Origin: Magnolia sinica
Lineage: Eukaryota > Streptophyta > Magnoliopsida > Magnoliales > Magnoliaceae
Length of the DNA stretch: 64,000 bases
Direction of reading: 5' to 3'
Assembly: GCF_029962835.1 (NCBI RefSeq)
Contig: NC_080588.1
Coordinates: 69,098,501 to 69,162,500, forward strand
Part shown: positions 35,027-47,300 of the stretch, in pieces
How the letters are laid out: every line of letters begins with the position of its first letter
How positions within the stretch are numbered: position 1 is the stretch's first letter
Notes under the pieces: model-generated
The model's database searches: none
Told to the model about the DNA's origin: nothing
What the model saw: the letters and a program-made list of their open reading frames with translations, nothing else
Translations under genes and position numbers: made by a program

Positions 35027-38000
35027 ATGGCTTCTAATAACGGGTCGGGCAACAATCCCATGGGCGGTGCTCCAGGGAATTTACCTTTAACGGCGGCAGC
35101 TTTCGAAGTAGCGCAACGAGAGAATAAGCAAGCCATGCTAGGGCTGCAGGCTTCCATCGACCGCATAGCGAATCTCTTGGCGGAAAACCTAAGGCAACTC
35201 CGTGTTCCTGGTGGCAATCCTTCACCCCCAATTAATCGCCCTGATCGCAGGATAGTACCGACAGTGCATCCAAGGGTCATTCCTGAGGAAGGGGGCTCCA
35301 GTGAGGAGGAAATCGACGACATACTCTTCCAACACCCCAGACATGGCGGCGATCGAGTAGATCGAACGGATCGAGAATTCAAGATGAGGGTTGATATTCC
35401 TAGCTTCAATGGCCAATTACACATTGAGGATTTTCTCGATTGGCTTTCTGAAGTTGAGCGATTTTTTGACTATATGGACATCCCTGAAGCAAGGAAGGTC
35501 AAGCTTGTGGCCTACAAGTTGAAAGGAGGAGCTTCAGCTTGGTGGGAACAACTGCAACTCGCGCGAACCAGGCAGACGAAAGCACCAATCCGCACCTGGC
35601 AGCGGATGAAGCAGCTACTACGTGCCCGATTCCTCCCTAGCGATTACGATCAGGTATTATTCCAACAATACCAAAATTGTCGACAGGGTAGTCGGTCGGT
35701 GAGAGAATACGCAGAAGAATTTTATCGCCTAGCGGCGCGTAACAATTTGGTCGAGACTGAATCGCAGCAAGTCGCCCGATTCAACGGTGGATTGCGTATG
35801 GCTATCCAGGATCGGGTCCAGATGCAGTCCGTCTGGACAATGAATGATGCGATCAAGTTGGCTACTCGTGCAGAAGTGCAACTTGAACGTCCTAACACAC
35901 GGACCTATCCTACTGCAAGGATTCCTATGGCAGGTCTGCCCCAGGGAACTGCACAGCCTAAGGGGAAGGAGCCCGTAGGAGCACGCACTCAACCTCCTAC
36001 GTTTGAGAACTGAGATCAGGGAAGTGAGCAAGCTAGACCCCAAAGGGGTGTATCGACTGCTGCTGGTCCAAGTAGAATCCCGAACCCCTATGCTCGGCCA
36101 AGGCCCGATAACTGCTATCGTTGTGGCCAACCGGGCCACCTATCAAATACTTGTCCCCAACGAAAAGTGGCAAACCTCGTCATCAATGATGGTAGTGCTG
36201 ATAACGCTTATGAAGATCCAGATATTGAAGAACAGGAGCATACCACCGAGGACGAGGCAGATGATTCAGGTTGGATTCAGTAAGATCACGGCGAGTCGCT
36301 TGTCGTGAGGCGACTATTATATGCGCCAAGAAAAGAAGTGCATCCACAGCGGCATAACATCTTCCGCACTAGGTGTACGGTGAATCGAAAGGTTTGTGAC
36401 GTGATCATTGATAGTGGGAGTAGCGAGAACATCGTCTCTAAGGTCATGGTAGAAAAATTGCAATTGAAAACGGAGCGTCATCCCTCTCCATATACAATCG
36501 GTTGGATCAAGAAGGTCAGCGAAACAAAGGTAACTGAACGGTGCACTATATCCTTTTCAATTGACAAACATTATAAGGATGAAGTAGTATGCAATGTGGT
36601 TGGCATGGAAGCATGTTGCATACTACTCTTTCGACCCTGGCAATTTGACCGTGACGCCACTCATAAAGGGCGAGATAACATATATATCTTCGTCAAGGAT
36701 GGTCGAAAGACCATATTGACCCTTACGGATCTAGAAGAGCAACCTGAAACTTCTAAAGTGGAGGGCCGTTTTTTCTTAACCATACGGAACTTCATGGAAG
36801 AATCTAAAGAAACAGGATAGGCTTATGCATTAATTGTAAAAGGGGAAGAACTTGAGCCTACCATCATCCCTAAAAGACTGAGGCCCTTGTTACATGAATT
36901 CAAAGAAATTTGGCCCGATGACCTTCCCGATGGGTTACTCCCCATGCGGGATATCCAACACCATATCGACTTTGTCCCCGCATCCAGTTTACCTAATCGT
37001 CCTAATTATTGAATGAGTCCAAATGAGTGCGAGATTCTACAGGGGCAAGTGGAGGAGTTGATCCGTAAGGGCCTTATCTGAGAAAGCATGAGCCCATGTG
37101 TCATATTAGCTCTATTAACTCCAAAGAAAGATGGAAGTTGGTGCATGTGTGTCGACATTCGGGCAATTCACAAAATCACTATAAAATATAAGTTTCCTAT
37201 ACTACAGTTGGACGATATGCTGGATATGCTAGAGGGTGCAAAAATATTCTCTAAATTGGACTTAAGGAGCGGCTACCATCAGATTCGAATACGGTTGGGT
37301 GACGAGTGAAAAACAGCTTTTAAGACCAAGGAAGGATTATATGAATGGATGGTCATGCCCTTCGGTCTTTCGAATGCGCCTAGCACATTTATGAGATTGA
37401 TGAACCAAGTTCTGAAACCTTTCATTGAGCGGTTCGTTGTGGTTTACTTCGATGATATTTTGATATACAGTCAAGACGAAACCACCCATATGGAACACCT
37501 CAAGAAGGTCCTTCAAGTGCTCACTAAAAATAAACTGTACCTCAATTTAAAAAAGTGCAGCTTCATGACTGATAGCCTATTGTTCTTGAATTTTGTCGTC
37601 ACATCCACGGGCATTCGGGTGGATGAAGAAAAGGTGAAGGCAATCAGAGAATGGCCGGTTCCTACAAATATTCACGAAGTGCGAAGTTTTCATGGACTGG
37701 CCACATTCTATCGTCGGTTCGTGAAAAATTTCAGTACCATTATGTCACCAATCACAGATTGCATGAAGAAAGGGCAGTTTCAGTGGACTGACGAAGCCGA
37801 CAGGAGCTTTGCCGAAATCAAGCGCAGATTATCCACGACCCCGGTTCTTATACTTCCCAACTTCGACAAACTATTTAAAGTCGAATGTGATGCCTCATAT
37901 GTCGGAATTGGGGGAGTTTTGTCTCAAGAAGGTAGGCCGGTAGCCTTCTACAGTGAGAAACTTAGCGATGCACGTAAGAAGTGGTCTACATATGAGATCG

Positions 38001-39583
38001 AGTTATATGCGGTGGTCCAGGCACTGCGGCACTGGCGACATTATTTGATTCAAAGGGAATTCATACTTTACACGGACCATCAAGCTCTCAAATTCATTAA
38101 TAGTCAAGCTAACATTAACCGTGTGCATGCTAGATGGATCTCGTTTTTGCAGGAATTTACATTCGTACTGAAACATAAGTGAGGGCAACAAAACAAAGTA
38201 GTTGATGCATTGAGTTGCCGTGCAACTTTGTTAGTCACTATGAGCAATGAGGTTGTCGGGTTCGAGCGCCTCAAAGACATATATGCCGATGACGACGACT
38301 TCAAGGACGCATGGGTTAGATGCCAAGAAGGTCACCCCGGCGATTTACATATGCAAGACGGGTTCCTTTTCAAGGGAAATCGACTGTGCATCCCAAACAG
38401 TTCGCTAAGGGAACAGATAATCCAAGAGCTACATGGAGGTGGCCTCAGTGGACACCTTGGGCGAGACAAGACGTGAGCTCTTGTGAAAGAACGGTATTAC
38501 TGGCCGTAATTGATACGTGATGTGGGAAAGGCAGTCCAACGTTGTTATATTTGTCAGACCTCTAAGGGGCAATCTCATAATACAGGCCTTTACACTCCGT
38601 TACCCGTGCCTGACGGCCCTTGGGAGGATTTATCTATGGACTTCGTGCTTGGTCTCCCACGAACACAACGCGGCATGGATTCGGTGTTCGTGGTAGTAGA
38701 TCATTTCTCCAAGATGGCGCACTTTATTCAATGCAAGAAGACTCTCGATGCAACACACGTGGCGAATATATTCTTTAGAGAAATTGTGCGGCTACACGGG
38801 GTTCCCAAGACTATTACTTCTGACCGTGACACGAAGTTCATAAGCCACTTTTGGCGGACTTTGTGGACTCGATTCGATACACGACTTCAGTTCAGCAGCG
38901 CCTATCACCCACAGACTGACGGTCAAACTGAGGTTGTGAATCGCACGTTGGGAAACCTCCTTCGATGTATTTCAGGAGAAAAACCGAAGCAGTGGGATTT
39001 GGCTTTGTCTCAAGCGGAGTTTGCATTCAACAACATGGTGAACCGCTCGACAGGGAAATCCTCGTTCCAGGTTATTTATGGACGAGTCCCTCACCACACA
39101 CTAGACTTGGTCCCTCTGCCCAAGCTCCCAGGCATGAGCATTGCAGCGGAACATATGGCTGACAAGATCATGGGCATTCATGCGGAGGTACAAACCAAGC
39201 TACATGCCTCGAATGAAAAGTACAAGGAGCAAGCAGACAAGCATCGGTGACAAAAAGTGTTCGAGGTGGGCGACTAAGTAATGGTCCATCTACGCAAAGA
39301 ACGATTTCCAACCAGAACGTAAAATAAGTTAAAGAATAAAAAGATTGGACCGGTACCAATCATCCGAAAGATCAATGACAACGCTTATGTTATTGATCTT
39401 CCAGATGACATGGCAATCTCACGGACTTTCAACGTCGCGGACCTGACCGAGTATCATGAACCAGCGCAAGATGAGAACTCGAGGACGAGTTCTTTTGAAG
39501 TGGAGGGGACTGATGTAGAGCGGGTCGCAGACAATTTCATGGCCAAGATGGATCAGAAAAGGCCCGGTCGACGACAGAAGTGA
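35027..39583 (+). pseudogene. Chromovirus gag-pol, one frame with about twelve in-frame stops
   Basis: The frame begins at ATG 35027 (MASNNGSGNN) and keeps register for 1518 codons to a TGA at 39581-39583, inside the 3' LTR. Gag (to about residue 330; SAWWEQLQLAR) is followed by a CCHC knuckle [14 protein letters not shown], protease (VIIDSGSSENIVS), RT ([26 protein letters not shown]), RNase H ([14 protein letters not shown]) and integrase ([30 protein letters not shown]), ending [20 protein letters not shown] and [11 protein letters not shown]. Stops lie at 36011, 36281, 36818, 37010, 37079, 37307, 38180, 38474, 38507, 39248, 39275 and 39320. No frameshift was found. Several are explained by C-to-T or G-to-A change of Arg, Gln or Trp codons. 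Confidence 0.9.
39497..39509 (+). promoter_or_regulatory. Polypurine tract of the chromovirus
   Basis: GAAGTGGAGGGGA lies immediately before the 3' LTR, the expected place for priming of plus-strand synthesis. It is also within the coding frame. Confidence 0.8.
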
Positions 39584-40234
39584 TCCGGACCATCGGACTT
39601 TAGATCGGGTGTATCTCGCAATCCGGAATGAGTTATCTGACGTAAAATATATGATTTTGGGGTAGAATGAGCTACTTTAGCCAACTAACCCGGCCATGCC
39701 GGGTTGCGTCGCCCGGAATTGCGAAAAATCCCTTGATCGATGATCGTTTCCCTGTTTTAATTTCGTTTTTACTATAAATAGTAAGTTTTAGTTTGATTAT
39801 AACTCTTCATCCGTTGGGCTTTAGGAGTTGCGCCCAACGTGAAAAGAGCTTAGAATAATTAGGGGAACGGTTTGGTGAAGCCAAATAGGACACTTACTAT
39901 TTTTGGCCGAAAACCTTGCGCACTAGTAGACATCACGACCGTCTATAAATAGTAAGTTTACTATTTATAGTAAGTCGCGGATTCTAAGAGTTTGAGTTGT
40001 AGTTTGATTATGATTTCTTTCCCATTGCTTGATACCCTTATTTAAAGGGTTGTGAACTCGTTTTTAATGATTCCTCAATCAATTTCGAATTTATTAGAAT
40101 TTATTTCTATTTTCTGCTTTCTTTCCTCGTGGATTCGAGAAGTCTCTGTGAGGAGTCCAGAGAAGTTCCGTGGATTCGGAATAATTATCCTCTTGAGGAA
40201 GACGGTGCTCGACCTCACGTCCTCCCCTGCGTCA
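39511..40234 (+). repeat. 3' LTR of the chromovirus
   Basis: 724 bp, same length as the 5' LTR, followed by ggtat. Its first 73 bases continue the gag-pol frame up to TGA at 39581. Confidence 0.93.
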
Positions 40235-40303
40235 GGTATCTTGCTGCCTGAGTTGAGCCGAACTGGGCAAAGATCGACTCGGATTGACTCATGTACACCT
40301 CTA

Positions 40304-43300
40304 GTTATATATAAAGCCCCAACAAGTTACATGCATGGGTCCCAATGTGAAGATTTGAACCAAATAAGATATTTTGGGTTTTTCTATGTGAGAGGTATAA
40401 ATATTTTTAATAGGAATTGATTTACAGTTGTGCAAAAGAAGCTTTTCTAAACTTTTTGGATGTTAGAAAATTTGAAGGTTATATAATCCCATTTTCCTTT
40501 TTAGCTGACAGAGATTTCAACATGGTCTTATTCTAAAAGTAACACACTGTCGGATCACATAATACAACGAATATAGTTATAGGCCAAAGAAAGGTTTCAA
40601 TGGTGAGCCCTTTCCTCCTCATTGATCCTTTAACGTAGCCAACTTGAGTTTTGAAATTGCCTCATTTTTTGGCTTATGTCCTAACACAGCTTGTTAAAGG
40701 GTTCAATGTTTATATTGCATGGCCCACTTGATGGACCAGTTGGATATTGTACAAATATCCATATTGGCACATACACTATATGGAATGGTTAAGGTTCCAC
40801 CCAGGTCGGGTTCATTTTAGGTTTGTCGAAATTCAATCCATCCAAAATTCAACCCAATAAGTGTGTCATGACCGTACGCTTTTGAGCATGGCCCATCTAT
40901 AATACGCCCAGTTGAACAATCTCTATCATCAAAATGCGAGGCCCACTTGCACTTATATAATTGCTGGGCAAGAAAAAAAATGTCACAGTAGAAATTAACA
41001 AGGTATGGTGGCAACAGGCAGTTCACCCACCGGCCTAGATTGGACAGGGCTTGGATCTATTAGCTTAGCCGGACATGGGCTTGGCATGGGCAGTTAATCT
41101 ATTCCTGCGCCGTCCTTGGGTCCAGTCATTTTGGTGCGCACGGTCCAATATTTGAGACGACAAGTATCTGCTCCAATCGTGATTGGCATGGGCAGCTGAT
41201 CTATTTTTGGGCCGTCCTCGGGATTTTTGGCACGGTCCTATGTTTTAGACAACAAATATCCATTCCAAACACATGCATCTTCCATGTAGACCATTGAATG
41301 TTTATTTCCAAGCCCACCTTGTCAAGTGTGGCCGGGCCGAGCTTGGGCCAACCTCAGTTGGACTGGGCTTGGGCCGGGCGGGCCACATGGTGGGTCCCAA
41401 ACTTGGCCCACTCTTAGTTTCCTGAAAAATCTCTCCTTTCGGATGAGAAAAATGGACCTGGATTAGGTACCCTGTCAGGACCTACCTAGAGACTGACAGT
41501 CCGGTCAAGGGCTACGTGTGATGTATATGTTTTATATAAGTGGACCCCATCACATGGTAGGGTGGGAAATCCTACAGTGGAAAATTTCTCAATGCTTATT
41601 ATAATGTTTATTTGCCATCCAACCTATTTATAAATATCATCTCAATCCAAAACTTATGTGGTCCCCCTAAAGGTTTCAACAATAAGCTTTTAATTCCTAC
41701 TGCTTCAATAACAAGGTCTATCTAAGCGTCCGGTCTACTTTCTTTTTTGGGCTCATGTCATAATTTTTAAAAATAGATAAACAGCGTCGATGAAATATAT
41801 GCATTATGATAAGAGCCACAGAGCCCCGACATGACTCATCCTGTTATTTTTGGACTATATTTTGTTCTTAATCAGTAATTCCGGGCCAGAAATTCGATGG
41901 CTAGAATTTTGTGATGAGGTACCTTTTAATAACGTTACACATCCAAAGTGGGGCACAAAAATGAACGACAGTGATCATTCCAAGGTGGGTCCCAGTTGTG
42001 CTTTATATAAATGGGTTCGCCTAAACTTTTTGGCCTAGTGCTTCTACAAGGTCGGTAGCACGTGATGCACCGTTCTAAACGTGGGAGGTTAACACGTGTG
42101 CCATTGCATGGAGGTGCATGAGGGCTTCGCACGTGCTAATTTCCCACTTTGATCGGTGATTAGCAATGAATGATACGGGGCCGGATTCACTACAGTGCGT
42201 TGCGGTTAAGTTTCACCTAGACCATGTGTGGGGGCCACCGTGATGAGTGCATGATATTCCATCTGTCCATCATGTGTGTCTTCTCATGTTCTTGTCACAG
42301 CTAAAAGTAAGTCTGACGCACCACTCTGGTAGGCCACGCCACCAGAAACGGTTGGAACCGGACCCTCGCCATTAAAAACCTTCCATACTCTATGTGGGGC
42401 CCACTTGTTTTGACCTCGTCCAAGGCATTAAAAAGATGTGCCACCAGATCATGAATGGACACCTCAAAAGTCAGGCCATATGCGGATTGCCTGCGACCGC
42501 CGACCGCTACGTGGGCCCACCGTGATGTTTGCGGGGAATCCACCTCCGCCATCCATCTCGCCAGCTCGTGTCAGGGTATGAGATAAAAAAATGAGCAGAT
42601 CTAAAACTCAAGTGAGCCATACAATGGGAATTGAAGGCCCACCGTTGACACATTGAGGGCTATGGAAGTTTTGTATGAAGCTAGTATTTTTATATTTTCA
42701 GTTCATCCACCTAATGAACGGTTTATATGCCTATAAACATCAAATTAGACTTGGGAAGATTTCAAGCCCGGCCAATAGCAAACTCCAGCTTGAACTCAAC
42801 TCTGCTCGATCTTTGAGTCTCTTTTGCTAGCTCGGCTCGATTTGGTCAATAGCTCAGGCAAGATCGGGCCAAGTCCAAACATATTCGAGATTTTCTCAAA
42901 AATATAAGAAGCATTTTTAATTTTATCACAAAATGTAAAACAGTAACAGCTAATTTATCAAATGACTAAAGAGCAGCTTCAAAATCTAACACTTGGGCCA
43001 ACACTCTGTTTAGTCATTTCATTAAATAATTGACAAGCAATAATCATATCAAAATAACCACGTCATCGAGCTGATTCAATCTAAGCCTGTTTGAGTTGTG
43101 GTTCGACTCAAGTTGGGTCGAGAGTTCAGGCAAACTTCCAAAAACTAGCCGGACTCAGTTCAAATCCAATTTCAAGACGCTACGATGGGCCCCACCTAGC
43201 TTTTGCATACAAGCAATCTGCCTCCTCCCAAGCTCAGGTAGGTCACACCATGTAGAAATTAGAATCAAGCCCAAAACCTTTATAATCATGTTACGTGGAC

Positions 43301-44110
43301 CACCTGATTTTGGATTGGCCCGGGGTGCGTACCTGATTGGATGGATTGAATCTCATGCAGATATCACGTTGGACCCCACACATCGCAGTGGAAGTTGAAG
43401 TTTACGTACAAAGCTTTGTAGTAGGTACGGGCCCATGTATGATCAATGACCCTGGATGGTCCATTTGATTGTGATGTGCTTTCCACAAGATACAGCTTGC
43501 ATTACTTGGACTGTTAACACAAAAGTCACGCTGATAGGATGATCTGATCCACACATTCAATATGAGAACATAATGGATAACTGAGATCATTTTTGGAAAA
43601 CATAGGTCCAACCTTCAATCGTAGCCGTTTATGTGTTTAAGCCGATCATGGATTTCTTTGGTCCAAAACATCGCCTCCATCAGACAATCCAAACCATCTC
43701 ATCCATGGCTTGTATAACCGATGGTTACAAAAGGGTAGAGCTGCTTTCAGATAGATCTAATCATCGGATGAGATCGAATTTTTCATGGTAGATTTTGGAA
43801 TGGGTGAGGGATCCAATGGATGGTCTAGATCAATCAATTGGACAGTCCAAGTGTCCAGATGCAACACAAAAGCACCATTACCCTTGGAGCCTATCATCAA
43901 GCAATCTCCACCGTCGGCCCGTCAAAATTCGATGCACATGCACAAGTCGTCCATTCAATTCGCCTGATCTATTCGTGGAAGGTACAGATATGATGTTGGA
44001 ACCTCCTTAGGAACGGATCACATAACATACACGTGTGAGGGCAGCTGCCACTCAATTTATCACGATATACGTTAAAATAACGATAAAATTGCGAGAAATT
44101 CACAGAATGC
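40304..44110. other. Intergenic region upstream of the B55 gene
   Basis: No coding sequence is recognised. It contains copies of the dispersed box family (about 40600-40770, 41560-41840 and 42300-42720), a diverged tandem duplication of ~100 bp (41081-41280) within a GGGCC-rich segment, a GAGTCGA-rich degenerate element (42740-43160), and at 43500-43980 a stretch related to the interior of the element at 59234. Confidence 0.55.
41081..41280. repeat. Diverged ~102-bp tandem duplication
   Basis: The two units start at TTGGCATGGGCAG (41081 and 41183) and share 'ccgtcct', 'cacggtcc' and 'gacaacaa/gacgacaa' blocks in order. Confidence 0.55.
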
Positions 44111-44231
44111 AACAAAAACCAGTTCTCCACCTTACGCTTCTCTTTTCTTCCCTTTCATCATCATCTCTCTTTTCTTCCTTGGCAGAGAGATAGAGTGAGA
44201 GGGTTTTGTTTTGGTTTATTTTAAGAATCTG

Positions 44232-44297
44232 ATGATTTTCAGCTACATTTCTGGACGAATGCCGCCAGCCGTTGGATCGACGATGTTGGGATTTTGA
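44232..44297 (+). CDS. Upstream ORF (21 codons) in the B55 5' leader
   Basis: ATG at 44232 opens a 21-codon frame ending in TGA at 44295-44297, 26 bp before the main start. It lies in the presumed 5'UTR, downstream of a CT-rich tract (about 44140-44190) typical of plant leaders. If the transcript starts at or before that tract, ribosomes meet this ATG first. Conservation is unknown. Confidence 0.4.
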   Translation: MIFSYISGRMPPAVGSTMLGF

Positions 44298-44323
44298 ACA
44301 GAGCTTTAGATTCGTAGGTGAAG

Positions 44324-47300
44324 ATGATCCATTTGGAGAACGGAGATGTTGGGGCTACACCTCCCCTAGAATGGAAGTTCTCGCAGGTATTTGGGGAGCG
44401 GTCCGCTGGAGAGGAAGTTCAAGAAGGTATGTTTGGATCATCATGCTGTTTTCTTCTTCTTGAGATTGTTTGGATTGATGGGTATTTTCCCCTTTTCGTC
44501 AGATTTTGAGGTTTATTTGAAGTGGGCTTTTGGTATTAGGTTGATTTGTGCATTGAATCTATCATTTTCTCGATTTTTGGTCTTCTGGCTCCTCAATTTT
44601 TAATTTTTTTTTGGTGAAATCGAAATGGGTTTTTGATATTAAGTCTTGCTTATGCGTCGTTCGTGATTTTTCCTTGGTTTTCGTTAGTTTTGCTTGGTGG
44701 GTGTTTTTTTTTTCTTTCCGATTTGCTTGATGTAATGGAAGTGGGTTTCTTATTTGAGTTTTCTAATGCGTAGAAGTGTTTTTATTTTCAATTTATTTTT
44801 TGAAGATTTTGCTTGACACGATTGTTTGGCCTTCAATTTGAGGTGTAACCAAAATGTTTTTTACCCAAAAAATAAAATAAATTTCAACTGTATATTCTTA
44901 TGCTAATTGATTTTAGACTTTAATAATTTACCTTACATTATTGTATTTCTTTTGCTTTTTTTAATGTGTTTTTTTTTTTTTTTTTGAGATATTATTGACA
45001 CTGAAAATGAGTAATCTGATTTTATTTTTTTTCGACAATTTATGAATCGTAAACTGAATGGAGTTCTTGAGAATTAGTATGTGAATTCAATGCAAATCGT
45101 TACCAATGTGAAATTTGAACTGTAAAGTGAAAAGTGATCCTGAGTAGGTCCTTAGAGATTAGAGTCGTGAGATTAAACCGTGGCTGAATTAATGAAGATA
45201 AAACACTGAATGGTAGTGAAAGTTGGAATGTCACTAAATAAAAGGGATGGATGTCTTGGATCGAAGATCTTGTCCCCCCATCTGTAACTCGTGAGCAGAT
45301 ACTATTGTTTTGTTTTTGCTTCAAGTGGGTTTATCTTCCACGCCTGTCTTGTGGTGGATAATTTGGTCGGGTTTCATGTTGTTTCTTGGTCAAGTGAGAT
45401 GCTATCAATGCATGTTCTGAAGCGTAGTTTCCAGGTGCATTGTTCACATGGCTCGGGTTCAGTTTTCATTTTGCAACTATGTGGTGCCTGGTGAATCTCA
45501 ATTTTGGTTTGAGTTCTCACTGTTAGTTGGTTTGGAATTTGGATAACAGAAGTTTGCATGCTTGATTTTTTAAGTTCATAGATTTCATGACATAATTGGG
45601 CCATATCCCTCAAGGAAAATCTAGGGTTACTATAAGGAGATTCTTGTAAATCTGGAAGAAAGATGAGAAAAAATTGTCCAAACGATAATGACCAGCAAAC
45701 TCTTATTCATGCAATCCAGTTTCAGTAAAATTGGAGGAAAAATAATGCAAAAAATAAAAAATAAAAAATTCTGAACAAATATGAAAGTCCAGCAAATCGA
45801 AATCAATCAAACTTGTTTTTGATCCAACCAAAGGAACAAATCTGTCCAGAATTTCAGGAAAAACTTCAACAAAATCTCCAGGACACCACAATGCAGGACC
45901 ACCTCTAACAAATCACATACAATCAGTGATTAAAACGTTAGGACTCTCAAACCAACAGAAATTATATGAAAAGAAAAAGAAAAAGAAAGATAAAAAGAAA
46001 GGAGTTTAGAAGAGAAGGGGAAGAGATCAAGAGATCAAGAGAAGGGGAAGAGATCAAGAGAAGGGAAGAGATCAAGAGATCAAGATAAGGGGAAGAGATC
46101 AATAGATCAAGAAATAAGAAACACTAGAGACCTCTTGCTCTGATACAATGTCAGAGGAAAGAAAGAACCTGGGAAAAAAAAAAGAAGAAACTCAGAGAGA
46201 GACTTGGATGTCCAGCCCTCTCTCTTTATACATGAAGTGAATGGCAAAATTATATAAACTATCATTAGAGAAAAGGCATTGAAGGAACAAAAATAAAAGA
46301 GAACTAATAAAAGGGAAATAAGAGACCCACATGCCATGTAAAGGGAATAGTCCATGGCCCAATTATGTCATTAGGTTCATTCAACCTGCAAACCTCATTC
46401 ATTCAGTGTGTTTCTTGATCCTATGATATGTCTTGTTTAATGCTCGCTTCAGCCCAAATTTCTTTTTGGTAGGTGACAAATTTTTCACTCCTTGGAAACT
46501 TGAGTCAAATGAACTCCAAATGGACAAGGAGTTTCTATTGGACTTAATGATTCAATAAATCTGACAACTTATGCTGAAGCCATGAGATACACTATTGTGG
46601 TAGTGAAATTCTGTCAAACATTTAGAATAATTCATTCTGATTGTAGCTGAAGGCAAGCAGGGAGAATACGACATTGGACTCGGATAGGCATAGAAGTTTG
46701 ACTGTGACGGAAAATCTTTGATGAAAAAGCGTGTATTTGTTTGGACGCCTCGTCTTTGATTTTCATTTGCAGCTTGTAGTGCATATGTTGTTTTGGGCTG
46801 CTTAAATTTGGTGAATACTTCCTCTTAGGGACCTCTGGAGAATGGCATTAGCCTTTATTTTATCCGACCAGTTACAGTTTTAATTTTTAATTTTAATTTT
46901 ATTTTTTATGAGGTTAGCCACCTTGTGCTTTGCCATAAAAAAATATTCGTTGTGTGGTTTTCTATTAGTTTTGAGTTGATGGGTTTCACTCAAGGTATTC
47001 CAAAAAGGCTACGTAACGGTAATGGTGGTAATAGTTACGCACATTGTATACCAAAATGGTCTCTAATGGTAACGGTCATAACTGTTAAGTGTTATGGGGC
47101 TGAAACGACTGTAATGGCCATTACAGAAAAAAAAGCTCCATAACGGCTTCGAAACAGTTTTGTTTTGTTTTTTTTCAAAAAGACAAAAAAGGATATAACG
47201 GCGTTAGCAGCCTGTATTGTAACGGTAATAGCAGTGGCTGTTATGGCCACCGTTACCATTATGGAACACCTTGGTTTCACGTTATAGGTTTGTAACAGCC

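Larger units (their letters stand above)
34269..40234 (+). mobile_element. Ty3/gypsy chromovirus-type retrotransposon with both LTRs and a 5-bp duplication
   Basis: 5966 bp with two 724-bp LTRs, a perfect ggtat duplication on both sides (34264-34268 and 40235-40239), an initiator-Met tRNA primer site, one long gag-pol frame and a purine tract before the 3' LTR. Structurally complete but coding-defective. The domain order PR-RT-RH-INT and the C-terminal [11 protein letters not shown] fit the chromoviruses. Extension of the coding frame into the 3' LTR and the C-terminal block suggest the CRM branch, which I hold only loosely. Confidence 0.93.
33491..40303. mobile_element. hAT-like non-autonomous element, split by a chromovirus
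   Basis: The ends are inverted: left TAGAGCAGTACACGAACCGAG, right (reverse-complemented) TAGAGGTGTACATGAGTC. The 8-bp flanks attatata and gttatata match at seven positions. Removing the inserted retrotransposon and one target-site copy leaves roughly 840 bp, full of GAGCTCGACTCG-type repeats and CT-rich stretches with no coding capacity. An 8-bp duplication with such ends fits the hAT superfamily. Related low-complexity segments lie at 10240-10400 and 42740-43160. Confidence 0.6.

Noticed and set aside
38003-38304. Minus-strand frames within the chromovirus
   Set aside because: Antisense shadows of RNase H and integrase coding sequence.
44318-44320. Upstream start of the B55 frame
   Set aside because: The codon is GTG, preceded by TAG; ATG 44324 is the credible start.
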